64,000 bases of DNA from CAVVFX01 sp963747535 (GTDB lineage Bacteria; Acidobacteriota; Terriglobia; Bryobacterales; Bryobacteraceae). This document shows, piece by piece, positions 43,158 to 52,115 of the stretch (its first letter is position 1; the number at the start of each line of letters is the position of its first letter). Under the pieces are notes generated by a model that saw only the letters and a program-made list of their open reading frames with translations, was not told the origin of the DNA and did no database searches. The stretch covers positions 62,001 through 126,000 of the forward strand of contig CAVVFX010000016.1 in assembly GCA_963747535.1 (NCBI GenBank). Reading direction: 5' to 3'. The position numbers and the translations under genes are program-made.

Positions 43158-45181
43158 CTTCTCGACGCAGATTTCTGCAACTGACCTCCGCTGCAGCCTC
43201 TATTGCCGGCGCGAAGGGTGCTCAAGCAATTGACCGCGCGGCGCTGGTCAATCGGCACAACCCGAAGGTTCGATCCTTCGATCCGCGGGCGTGTTTATCA
43301 GTGGGCAATGGCGAGTTTGCCTTTACCGCCGACGCCACCGGATTACAGACTTTCCCCGAACTCTACGACGTAATTCCCCTCTGTACGCAATCGCAGTGGG
43401 GTTGGCATTCGTTCCCGTCCGACGGCATGTCACCCTCGGACCTCAAGCTGGAGATGTTCCCGACGCATGGCCGCGAGGTGGGTTACGCGACCGGTCGTCC
43501 GCCAAAAGGTCAGGAAAAGCTGGTTGCCTGGTTGCGTGAGAATCCTCATCGGCTGCATCTGGGCCGGGTTGGCTTCATCGGCTTTACCCGCGAGGAAGTC
43601 ACCGGCATTGAACAGACCCTCATCCTATTGAACGGAATATTGGACAGCCGATTCCGCGTGAAGGGTGTGCCCTTCAATGTCTTCACCATATGCCATCCCG
43701 ACCGTGACGCCCTGATCGTGATGGTGGCCGGCAAAGGACCGATCGCGATCGCTATCGAGTTCCCTTACGGCTCGGAGGACATCCCGGCAGCGGATTGGAA
43801 GTCGCCCGACCGCCATCGGACAGTGGAGGACAACGGGCAACTGCGCCGCGAAATCGATGCCGATCGATATTGGGTGCGTATCGCAACGGGCAATGGGAAG
43901 GTGAATCGGGCCGGCGCGCATCGGTTCGAAGTGCATGGCACGGACCAACTGGACCTCGAAGTCGAATTTTCGCCGAGGCGAATTACGGAAAGACCGATCG
44001 AGGCAGCCGAAGCAGCGTATGCCAATGGCCGCCATTGGCAGAGCTTCTGGACGCATGGCGCAGCCGTCGACTTCTCCGGCAGCCGAGACCCGCGCGCCGT
44101 AGAGCTCGAGCGCCGCGTGGTGCTATCGCAGTACCTCACTGCTATCCAGTGCGCGGGTTCCTTGCCCCCGCAGGAGACCGGACTCACCTGCAACAGTTGG
44201 TATGGCAAATATCATCTGGAGATGCACTGGTGGCACGCCGCGCATTTTCCAATGTGGAATCGTGCGGCATTGCTCGAACGCAGCCTCGGTTGGTATAACG
44301 CGATTCAGCCCTCGGCGCGCGACAAGGCGAAGCAGCAGGGCTACACCAGCGCGCGCTGGCCTAAAATGACCGCGGCCGACGGACGCAGTAGTCCTTCGCC
44401 CGTGGGCGAAATGCTGATCTGGCAACAGCCGCATCCCATCGCCATGGCCGAGCTTTGCTATGCCGCGCATCCGGATCGCGCGACGCTGGAACGCTATCGC
44501 GATGTGGTAATGGAATCGGCCGAGTTCATGGCTTCGTTCGCTTACTACGATGCTACGCGCGACCGCTATGTGCTGGGGCCTCCGGTGATCCCCGCGCAGG
44601 AGAATCATCCGCCGCGCGAGACATGGAATCCGACGTTCGAACTGGAGTATTGGTACGACGCGCTGGGCATCGCGCAACAATGGCGCAAACGCCTGGGACT
44701 GCAGCCGAACCCGAAGTGGGAAGACGTACGCGTCAAGATCTCGGCGCTGCCGGTGAAGGACGGCGTCTATCTGGCTCACGAGAACTGCCCGCAAACTTTC
44801 ACTGAACGCAATCGCGATCATCCGTCGATGCTCGGCGCGTTGGGCGTTTTGCCCGGCGTCAAAGTGGATCGCGAAATCATGCGCGCCACGCTGAAGCGGG
44901 TCTTCCGCGACTGGAAATGGGAAGACACCTGGGGCTGGGACTTTCCGATGGTAGCGATGACTGCTGCCGCGCTGGGAGAGAAGAAGTTGGTGGTCGACGC
45001 GCTGTTTGCGAACTCGCCAAAGAATACGTGGTTGCCCAACGGCCACAACTGGCAGCGCAAAAACCTGCCGCTATATCTCCCAGGCAACGGTGCCCTGCTG
45101 ATTGCGATGGCGAAAATCCACGCACAGTTTCCAGAAGGCTGGGAAATAGAGGCCGAAGGTTTTAGAACGGACAACGGATAA
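43154..45181 (+). CDS. Tat-exported glycosidase-like protein (six-hairpin, GH65-like)
   Basis: GTG 43154 overlaps the nuoB stop codon. The N-terminus 'TSRRRFLQLTSAAASIAG' is a twin-arginine signal ending near 'AQA'. The body (about 640 residues) has a beta-rich first half ('GNGEFAFTADATGLQTFPEL') and a helical second half with 'NSWYGKYHLEMHWWHAAHFP' (the H-x-E-M-x-W-W block of GH65-like (alpha/alpha)6 enzymes) and 'WKWEDTWGWDFPMVAMTAA'. A candidate acid is the Glu in 'NPTFELEYWYDAL'. Substrate unknown; an exported sugar hydrolase is likely. Confidence 0.75.
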   Translation: MTSRRRFLQLTSAAASIAGAKGAQAIDRAALVNRHNPKVRSFDPRACLSVGNGEFAFTADATGLQTFPELYDVIPLCTQSQWGWHSFPSDGMSPSDLKLEMFPTHGREVGYATGRPPKGQEKLVAWLRENPHRLHLGRVGFIGFTREEVTGIEQTLILLNGILDSRFRVKGVPFNVFTICHPDRDALIVMVAGKGPIAIAIEFPYGSEDIPAADWKSPDRHRTVEDNGQLRREIDADRYWVRIATGNGKVNRAGAHRFEVHGTDQLDLEVEFSPRRITERPIEAAEAAYANGRHWQSFWTHGAAVDFSGSRDPRAVELERRVVLSQYLTAIQCAGSLPPQETGLTCNSWYGKYHLEMHWWHAAHFPMWNRAALLERSLGWYNAIQPSARDKAKQQGYTSARWPKMTAADGRSSPSPVGEMLIWQQPHPIAMAELCYAAHPDRATLERYRDVVMESAEFMASFAYYDATRDRYVLGPPVIPAQENHPPRETWNPTFELEYWYDALGIAQQWRKRLGLQPNPKWEDVRVKISALPVKDGVYLAHENCPQTFTERNRDHPSMLGALGVLPGVKVDREIMRATLKRVFRDWKWEDTWGWDFPMVAMTAAALGEKKLVVDALFANSPKNTWLPNGHNWQRKNLPLYLPGNGALLIAMAKIHAQFPEGWEIEAEGFRTDNG

Positions 45182-45188
45182 CGGACGA

Positions 45189-46367
45189 CTATCCCCTCAG
45201 CAGTTGACCGATATTCCGCGCCGCCTGCCGCGTGCGATGCTCATTCTCGATTAGTGAGAAGCGCACATGTCCCTCGCCCAAGGGCCCGAACCCGGTTCCC
45301 GGCGATACCGCAACCAGCGCCTTCTCCATCAGCAATTTGGCGAATTCTAGCGACCCCATCGCGCGGAACTGCTCCGGTAAAGCCGCCCACAGAAACATGG
45401 TTCCCTTGGGACTCTGGACCGGCCATCCCGCGCGGCATAGCCCGTCCACCAGAACATCGCGCCGCCGTTGATAGACCGCGCAGATCTTTTTGGTGTCCTC
45501 TTCGCACTCCCGCAGTGCAATGATCGAAGCGATTTGGATGGGCTGGAACACGCCGTAATCCAGGTAGCTCTTGATTCGCGCCAGCGCGGCGATGAGCTTC
45601 GAGTTGCCCAGGCAGTAACCCACCCGCCAACCGGCCATGTTGTAACTCTTGGACATCGAGAAGATCTCCACGGCCAGGTCTTTCGCGCCCTCCACCTGCA
45701 GGATGCTCGGTGGGCGATACCCATCGAAGCCCAGGTCCGCGTACGCAAAATCGTGAATGATATAGGTGCCGTGCTTGCGCGCCAGTTCGACGATCTGCTT
45801 CATGAACTCCAGATCGACGCAAGTCGTGGTCGGGTTGTGCGGGAACGAGATTAAAATGATGCGCGGCGACCGCCCGCTCGCGTACAGATCTTCAAGCGCA
45901 TTGAGGAACGTCGCGGGATCCGGCATCGGCAGCGTGCAGGCGTGTCCCTCCGACATGATCACGCCATACTGATGGATCGGATAAGCAGGGTTCGGCGACG
46001 CCACGATATCGCCGGGCCCGACGATCGCGAACAGCAGATGCGCCAGCGCGTCTTTCGCGCCCATCGTGACGATCGCTTCGGTCTCCGGATTCAAGCGGAC
46101 ATCGTAATTCTTGGCATACCGTTTTACGATCTCCTCCCGCAAACGCGGAATGCCTTTGGACAGCGAATAGCGATGATTGCGCGAATTGCGCGCGGCTTCC
46201 ACCAGCTTCTCGACGACGATGTCGGGGGTAGGGCCGTCCGGGTTGCCCATCCCCAAATCCACCACGTCCATGTTGGCTGCCCGTGCCTTTGCCTTCATCT
46301 CGTTGATGACGGCAAAGACATAAGGGGGCAGCTTCTGGATGCGGTAAAAGTCGGTCGTCTGGGACAT
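45189..46367 (-). CDS. alaC: class I/II aminotransferase, AlaC-type (glutamate-pyruvate)
   Basis: 392-residue PLP enzyme, fold type I. 'RIQKLPPYVFAVINEMKAKA', 'VVDLGMGNPDGPTPDIVVEK', 'YSLSKGIPRLREEIVKRY' and 'FSMSKSYNMAGWRVGYCLGN' (the Lys of SKSY is the Schiff-base residue) closely follow E. coli AlaC. It would interconvert alanine and pyruvate with glutamate/2-oxoglutarate. It converges with the glycosidase gene, with seven bases between stops. Confidence 0.88.
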   Translation of the reverse strand: MSQTTDFYRIQKLPPYVFAVINEMKAKARAANMDVVDLGMGNPDGPTPDIVVEKLVEAARNSRNHRYSLSKGIPRLREEIVKRYAKNYDVRLNPETEAIVTMGAKDALAHLLFAIVGPGDIVASPNPAYPIHQYGVIMSEGHACTLPMPDPATFLNALEDLYASGRSPRIILISFPHNPTTTCVDLEFMKQIVELARKHGTYIIHDFAYADLGFDGYRPPSILQVEGAKDLAVEIFSMSKSYNMAGWRVGYCLGNSKLIAALARIKSYLDYGVFQPIQIASIIALRECEEDTKKICAVYQRRRDVLVDGLCRAGWPVQSPKGTMFLWAALPEQFRAMGSLEFAKLLMEKALVAVSPGTGFGPLGEGHVRFSLIENEHRTRQAARNIGQLLRG

Positions 46368-46422
46368 ATTTTCTTATTCTACTGTGGGGCAGGATTAGGG
46401 TCTGCCCGGTGGTCCATAATTA

Positions 46423-46881
46423 ATGAAGATTGGATCAACTGCGATGCCCGAAACGGATCTCTACGAGAAAGACTATTACGCTTGGGCCAATGAGACGGCT
46501 AACGCGATACGGTCCGGCGAATTCGGCAAGATCGACATCGACGCTTTGGCCGACGAGGTAGCGGACATAGCCCGCAAAGAAAAGCGTTCACTCAGCAGCC
46601 GGCTTGAAATATTGATCAGCCATCTGCTCAAGTGGGATTATCAGGACAAGAAGCGGACTCGCAGTTGGGCCGCGACCATCGCCGTCCAACGGAGCCGGGT
46701 CATGAAGCTGTTGAAGGATAGCCCTAGCCTCACACCGTGGCTCTCAGAAAATCTAGCGGCGCCCTATCAAGTTGCCGTCCAATTGGCAATCCGTGACACC
46801 AACCTCAGGAAAGACTCATTCCCCTCTGACTGCCCTTATACCCTTGACGAGATTCTGTCGCAAAAGGTAGTCGAACTGTAG
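46423..46881 (+). CDS. DUF29 family protein
   Basis: 152 residues (or 145 from ATG 46444). 'LYEKDYYAWANETANAIRSG', 'IDALADEVADIARKEKRSL', 'LEILISHLLKWDYQ' and 'PYTLDEILS' are the standard blocks of DUF29, a small helical protein common in cyanobacteria and soil bacteria, function unknown and often scattered near mobile DNA. Seven bases separate it from the next gene. Confidence 0.88.
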   Translation: MKIGSTAMPETDLYEKDYYAWANETANAIRSGEFGKIDIDALADEVADIARKEKRSLSSRLEILISHLLKWDYQDKKRTRSWAATIAVQRSRVMKLLKDSPSLTPWLSENLAAPYQVAVQLAIRDTNLRKDSFPSDCPYTLDEILSQKVVEL

Positions 46882-46888
46882 GTGAAAA

Positions 46889-47515
46889 GTGAACACGCTC
46901 GGCACACTCGGCGTCGCGATGGGGTCCGCGTGGATTTCCGGCATCAACCTGTATGCGGTGGTATTCACCCTCGGACTGCTCCAGCGATTTCATCTGGTGC
47001 ACCTGCCCGGCGATCTCGGGGAATTGAGCCGCACGTGGATCATCGCCTTAGCCGGATCCCTCTATCTGATCGAGTTCATCGCCGATAAAATCCCCGCAGT
47101 CGATTCAGTCTGGGACGCCATCCACACCTTTATCCGCATCCCCGCAGGCGCGATTCTGGCTGCATCGGCATTTGCGAATTTTGACCCCGGTGTCCGGCTG
47201 GCGGCCCTGCTCGTCGGCGGCGGCGTAGCGCTCAGCTCGCACGGCATGAAGGCGGCGACCCGCGTAGCGGTGAACGCGAGCCCCGAACCTTTCTCCAATA
47301 TCGTGGTCAGCCTGCTCGAGGATGGGGCAGCATTTGGGTCGACGATCCTCATGGTGTTTCACCCGGTGCTGATTCTGGCCGTCGTCGCGAGCTTTGTGAT
47401 GTTCGCCATCTGGCTGGTGCCCAGAATCGTACGCGCATTGCGGCAGCTATTTGAGCGCACACCTGCCGCCCCTTCCCGAACTCCAACGCATCGCCGCGCC
47501 GGAATTCAGGGTTGA
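46889..47515 (+). CDS. DUF4126 family membrane protein
   Basis: GTG start with GGTGAAA just upstream. 208 residues with about four hydrophobic helices. 'SAWISGINLYAVVFTLGLLQ', 'FIADKIPAVDSVWDAIHTFI' and 'ALLVGGGVALSSHGMKAATR' are DUF4126 features. Function unknown. Possibly in an operon with the DUF29 gene. Confidence 0.85.
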   Translation: MNTLGTLGVAMGSAWISGINLYAVVFTLGLLQRFHLVHLPGDLGELSRTWIIALAGSLYLIEFIADKIPAVDSVWDAIHTFIRIPAGAILAASAFANFDPGVRLAALLVGGGVALSSHGMKAATRVAVNASPEPFSNIVVSLLEDGAAFGSTILMVFHPVLILAVVASFVMFAIWLVPRIVRALRQLFERTPAAPSRTPTHRRAGIQG

Positions 47516-47561
47516 CGATGCGATGGCAGGTTTTTCGGGTTTGGTACCATGAACCTTCCCA

Positions 47562-49358
47562 ATGCAGTTTGGCAATCTATCCAGCCGTACTCTCTATGTT
47601 CTTGCGGCCCTGTTCATCTTCAGCTATTTTTTGCTGTTCTCCTACAACGGTCTTAGCACCCATCTGAGCTTCGACGACGGCATGAATTTCATTGCCATGC
47701 ACCATCAGTGGGAGGTTCCGCTCTGGCGCAACGTCCTGGACGCGCTCAAGGTATTCACTACCGCGCCGCGGCCGCTCGGCGCGCTGTTTTATCGACCGAT
47801 GTACTATTTCTTCGGGTTCAATCCGCTGCCCTACCGGATCGTCATCTACCTGTTCCTGATCTTCAACATCGTCCTGGCCTACCGCTTTTCGAGGGCCCTC
47901 GGCGCGACTCGCGAAGGCGCTACTCTGGCCACCCTGCTCTTTTCCTACAACGCTTCGCTCTTTGACCTGTTTTACAATACCGGCACTGTCTACGACGTAC
48001 TGTGTTTCTCACTTTACATCGGCGCTCTGCTGATCTACATACGCGAACGCTCCGCGTATAACCGGCTCAGCCTCCGGACCATGGTCATCGTCACCTTACT
48101 CTACCTGGCGTCTCTCGACGCCAAGGAGATGTCCGTGATCCTGCCCGCGGCTTTGCTTTTCTACGAAGTGATCTACCGCACGCCGGACTTCAAATCCAGG
48201 ACGCTCGCTATGCGCGTGGCAAGCTTCATTGCCGCGATGGGCATCATCGCCGTGGTCTTTCTGAAGGTCAAAGTCACGGACATGTCGGCTAACAAGCTGT
48301 ATCACCCGCACCTTTCAGTGCCATTCGTTCTGAAGGGGATGGGCCATTATTTCGAACAGTATTTCTACCTCCCGCCGGATAGCTTTGGCCCGGGCCACGT
48401 CACTGCCGCGATCTTGCTGCTGCTTGGCGCCGGCGCCGTCTTACGCAGCCGCCCGGTGATCTTCGGGACGCTCTTTTTCATCGCTGGATTGGTGCCCGTG
48501 GCGATCATTCCGCCTCGCAGCGGCTACGCCGCGTATGTCGCATTTCCAGGAATCACCCTGGCGGTCGGCGTCATCCTCGCCTCCACCCGGGCGGCGCTGA
48601 TGCGGTTCACCAGGAAGCAAAATCTGCAGCAGGCCAGCATGATTGCCTTGTTCCTCCTCGTGGCGGTCGTGTCGGTGACATCTTTCGCACACTATCGCAA
48701 GATCGCTATGACCAACTTCCTCTGGAGTCAGGAGCGTGTAATCGGTCTGATGGAAGCCTTCAAGAAAAACATTCCGGAATTTCCGCCCAACGGCCGGATC
48801 CTCATCCTGGACGATCCCTGGGGTCCGGACTGGGGTCCCATGTTCCTCACGCGCCTCATGTATCACGATCCCACCGTATGGGTGGACCGTCTGCACAATG
48901 ACGAGAAGCCCGGAGATCGCGACAGCTATGACCTCCTGGTCACCTACAACCAGCCGTACATCGATCTGTCACCAGCAAAATTCTTCGGTCTCTTCAAGAT
49001 GAACTGGGAGATTCGTGCGACCACCACTAAAGAGGGCGAGCTCATCCTGAGTGCGCCTACCGAAAGTCGCGCTCCGCGGGACATCGCATTCTCTCCGGCC
49101 GCAGTGCGAACCGGACGCCCGGTCAAGGTTACCGTGCCCGGACTTGCCAACGTCAAGATTGACGCTGTTTACCGCATCCTGTCGAACGGCACTTCGACGG
49201 TGAATCTGGCTTCGGGTTGGTGCACCCTGGACGGCGCCGGCTCCTGTACCGTAGCCGCGCCGCATGCCGGTCAGGTCGGGATGCTGGTCGTCGACTGGAT
49301 TCGCCGGCCCAACGAACGCTGGATCTTCACCAACGGCGTCCTTACCGTTGTGGAGTAG
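47562..49358 (+). CDS. multipass membrane protein, GT-C-like
   Basis: 598 residues. About eleven hydrophobic helices over residues 12-390. The first loop has an acidic-aromatic segment ('LSFDDGMNFIAMHHQWEVP') comparable to the DD/DE motif of GT-C glycosyltransferases. 'SLDAKEMSVILPAALLFYEV' is an internal conserved-looking block. The C-terminal 180 residues are soluble. It resembles the protein at 22827-25454 in plan but not in its tail. Sugar donor and acceptor unknown. Confidence 0.65.
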   Translation: MQFGNLSSRTLYVLAALFIFSYFLLFSYNGLSTHLSFDDGMNFIAMHHQWEVPLWRNVLDALKVFTTAPRPLGALFYRPMYYFFGFNPLPYRIVIYLFLIFNIVLAYRFSRALGATREGATLATLLFSYNASLFDLFYNTGTVYDVLCFSLYIGALLIYIRERSAYNRLSLRTMVIVTLLYLASLDAKEMSVILPAALLFYEVIYRTPDFKSRTLAMRVASFIAAMGIIAVVFLKVKVTDMSANKLYHPHLSVPFVLKGMGHYFEQYFYLPPDSFGPGHVTAAILLLLGAGAVLRSRPVIFGTLFFIAGLVPVAIIPPRSGYAAYVAFPGITLAVGVILASTRAALMRFTRKQNLQQASMIALFLLVAVVSVTSFAHYRKIAMTNFLWSQERVIGLMEAFKKNIPEFPPNGRILILDDPWGPDWGPMFLTRLMYHDPTVWVDRLHNDEKPGDRDSYDLLVTYNQPYIDLSPAKFFGLFKMNWEIRATTTKEGELILSAPTESRAPRDIAFSPAAVRTGRPVKVTVPGLANVKIDAVYRILSNGTSTVNLASGWCTLDGAGSCTVAAPHAGQVGMLVVDWIRRPNERWIFTNGVLTVVE

Positions 49359-49426
49359 CAACCGCACCTGCACAGCAGGCCCCTTCTGGTGGATGATTGC
49401 CGGGCCGCCTGCCCGGTGCACTCATT

Positions 49427-51823
49427 TCATGCCCTCGCGTTGATCAGCGGGAAGCAACTGAATGGCTCGCCCGTGACCTGGAAATATGGCATGATTTCCA
49501 CGTCGCCGAGGGTATAATGCAGCGGGCGGCCGGGAACCTGACGAAATTTACCGGCCAGGTCCATGAGGCCCGATGCGTCGCGCGCCACCCATTCGCTGTC
49601 CGACAGTCCCAAGAACGCCATGAGAAGCGGCCCGTATTCCAAGGCATATCGCTGCCGCCCGGAAACCTGATCGGCGCCGCTGTAGGGCATGAAACGGAAA
49701 GCCATCGTGAGCTTGAACGCAATCGTATCTCCTGGCGACCACTCGCGATCCAGCGTCACGTAGGATCCCGGCGTTCCCAGTGCGGCTCTCGCTCCGTTCA
49801 CTTCGATCGGAACCGCTCCCGCTGACCAGTTAGGCACCCGCAAACGGATTCTCGACTTCACGGGTCGTGACCCGCCGAATTCGAGCCGCACTTCGGGCTT
49901 GAACGGGAACTCCGTCTTCATCGTGAGTTGCAGCGTTTGGCCGGCCTGCATCCAATTGACGGCGGACGGCTCGAAGAGATTGACATAAACGCCATCCGCG
50001 GCTATGGAATAGATGAACTCGGGAAGCGCTCCGATCAGCCTCGTGCCCTGTCCCTCACAACAAGTGTTCTTCCGCGTGAATTCTTCCTTCTTGCCCACCA
50101 GCAGGGTGTGGTACCGGATACCTTGAGAACCCGCGAGGTTGGCGAGCAGGACGTTGTAAATGGATTTCTCGATCTCGGCCACGTATCGCTCTTCGTCCGG
50201 TTGCAGGACGTGAAAGCGTTGGTTGAGGAGCGCCCAGAATGCACTGCCGCAGTTCTCGCCCAGCTTCTGGTACAGGAAATTGGATTTCGGCGGATTCTTT
50301 TCAAACTCGATAATGGAAATGCTGCCGCCGGTGTTCTCCCAATTCTCGTGATAGAGGTCCCATGCGCCCATGGCTGCGTCGCGGTAACGGGGATCCCCGG
50401 TGGCCCGGTAGAGATCGGCATAGGCTTCAACGTTGGTGAGGAGGTAGCAGTGCGGCCGGTCATAAGGGTATTGCCAGACGGCTTCTTCCGCGCGCCGCGC
50501 GAGGCCCTCCATCCAGTAGTTCTCCTGAAAGTACCGTTGAATCACCTGTATGTCAGCCGGCTTGCCGACCGGCGTGAAATACATTCGCGTATTGGCGACC
50601 ATGCCCTGGCCCCCCTGCTTGGAGCCTCGCATCAACTCGGGCAGAATGCCGGTCTGACTGTTGTACCAGTCGTAGTAGCCGCGCAGTAGCTCGAATGCGC
50701 TCGCCATCCCCGCGTAGCCCGCCTCGAGCAATCCGTGGGTAAGCCAGGCGCGGGTATAGGCGGCGCGCTCCGAATAGAAGATGGTGTCTTCCGGATACGC
50801 CATGATGTACCCGTTGGGCTGGCGGCATTCCGCGATCCCGTTCACCACGGCATGCACGCGCGCGCGCAGTTCCGGGTGGTCGATCCAACGCATCGTGTTG
50901 GCGGCGCCCATGAGGAAGCGCCCGGCATTGGAACCGGCGAGATCTTCTTCCCAGAACTTCTCCGGCTTCGGCAGGTCGACAGAGATTGGCTTTCCGGCGC
51001 GCACGCGGAACTGGCGCAGGAGTTGATTCACTGAATAGGAGTCCAGCAGATAGGCGATGTTATCTTCCATGGCCTTCTGAAAAACGCCGCCGCGCAGCGC
51101 GACTCCGGTCAAGGGCACCCGCACCGGGCACACAGGGCGACTCCACGTCTCGGGACGCGTGACGTTCCGCGGGTTATCCGTGACGATTCCTTCACCCATG
51201 GGACGCGCCGGACGGGTGAGTTGCTGCAGATCCTCTGCGTTGACGAACGTTGTGTCGGCTGTCACCGGACAACGTGCAGCGATATCCCTGCCGCCGGACA
51301 CCACATCGATCTTCGCCAAACCGAACTGGTACTTCCGGGGCGCCGGCCCACCGCGCAAACGGGAAATCGTCAGCCGTACATACCGTCCCTGCACGCCATG
51401 GCAGGGAAACTCCACGACGTAATCCTGAGGGTCGGGATAGTCGGCTTCGGCACGATCGACGATCGATTGCGGCGCGTGAAATGCCGGATCGTCCGCGCAT
51501 TCGATCTTGAAACGGACAGGGAAACCGTCATTATTGCCATGCGGATAAGGGCTGGCCGGGTACAACTTCACGGCATCCAACGGCTCACGTGAGCCCAGAT
51601 CCACCTGTACCCAGGTAATCCAGTCCGGCGTTTCGGATGTCCTGGAAAAATACGGACGATAGAACCATCCGAGAGCGAGTGCGAGCCTTTCTCCGCTGGC
51701 GTCTGGCACGGGCAGATTGGTCCGTACCGCGGCTATTGCTGTCGCCACCGGCCATGGCGTTGCGGCCAGCGCCATCCCGGCGCTAGCCGTTGTCCCTACG
51801 AACTTCCTTCTTGTCAGTTCCAT
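49427..51823 (-). CDS. Tat-exported GH127 beta-L-arabinofuranosidase (DUF1680)
   Basis: ATG 51823 gives 'MELTRRKFVGTTASAGMALA', a twin-arginine signal; the frame extends to 51847. An N-terminal carbohydrate-binding-like domain (about 40-190) precedes the (alpha/alpha)6 GH127 domain. The zinc and catalytic cluster is seen in 'FTRKNTCCEGQGTRLIGALP', where GH127 uses a cysteine nucleophile and an adjacent Glu. A beta-sandwich C-terminus follows ('LRVPNWSAGAVPIEVNG'). It would release L-arabinofuranose from plant glycans outside the cytoplasm. Confidence 0.9.
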   Translation of the reverse strand: MELTRRKFVGTTASAGMALAATPWPVATAIAAVRTNLPVPDASGERLALALGWFYRPYFSRTSETPDWITWVQVDLGSREPLDAVKLYPASPYPHGNNDGFPVRFKIECADDPAFHAPQSIVDRAEADYPDPQDYVVEFPCHGVQGRYVRLTISRLRGGPAPRKYQFGLAKIDVVSGGRDIAARCPVTADTTFVNAEDLQQLTRPARPMGEGIVTDNPRNVTRPETWSRPVCPVRVPLTGVALRGGVFQKAMEDNIAYLLDSYSVNQLLRQFRVRAGKPISVDLPKPEKFWEEDLAGSNAGRFLMGAANTMRWIDHPELRARVHAVVNGIAECRQPNGYIMAYPEDTIFYSERAAYTRAWLTHGLLEAGYAGMASAFELLRGYYDWYNSQTGILPELMRGSKQGGQGMVANTRMYFTPVGKPADIQVIQRYFQENYWMEGLARRAEEAVWQYPYDRPHCYLLTNVEAYADLYRATGDPRYRDAAMGAWDLYHENWENTGGSISIIEFEKNPPKSNFLYQKLGENCGSAFWALLNQRFHVLQPDEERYVAEIEKSIYNVLLANLAGSQGIRYHTLLVGKKEEFTRKNTCCEGQGTRLIGALPEFIYSIAADGVYVNLFEPSAVNWMQAGQTLQLTMKTEFPFKPEVRLEFGGSRPVKSRIRLRVPNWSAGAVPIEVNGARAALGTPGSYVTLDREWSPGDTIAFKLTMAFRFMPYSGADQVSGRQRYALEYGPLLMAFLGLSDSEWVARDASGLMDLAGKFRQVPGRPLHYTLGDVEIMPYFQVTGEPFSCFPLINARA

Positions 51824-51847
51824 CTCATCCCACTGGCCGGATTTCAT

Positions 51848-52115
51848 AATCCAGCTTTCCTTGCGCTTTCAGTTCGACCACAGAGAAAGTCTTCCGTTGT
51901 ACGGGTGGGTATTCTTCTCTCCCCACTACGCCGATAGCGCGATAAATCCGCGGTCGGGCCCTCCCAGGACCGCACTATTCGCCACGCGAGCAAAGTGGGC
52001 CAGAGCGTACGGCAGGTCGAGGTCGCCATCGGCCGCACCAGCAGGAGTTCTCTTCGGGTCATCAGAATTCGATTACCCTTAACACTATCATTCGGGAAAT
52101 CCCGGGCCTGCTCGC
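51848..52115. other. intergenic region without supported gene
   Basis: A minus-strand frame starting MTRRELLLVR (52062) looks like a broken twin-arginine leader but continues as an arginine- and serine-rich sequence without family features. It may be the residue of a deleted exported protein. I do not call a gene. Confidence 0.35.
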
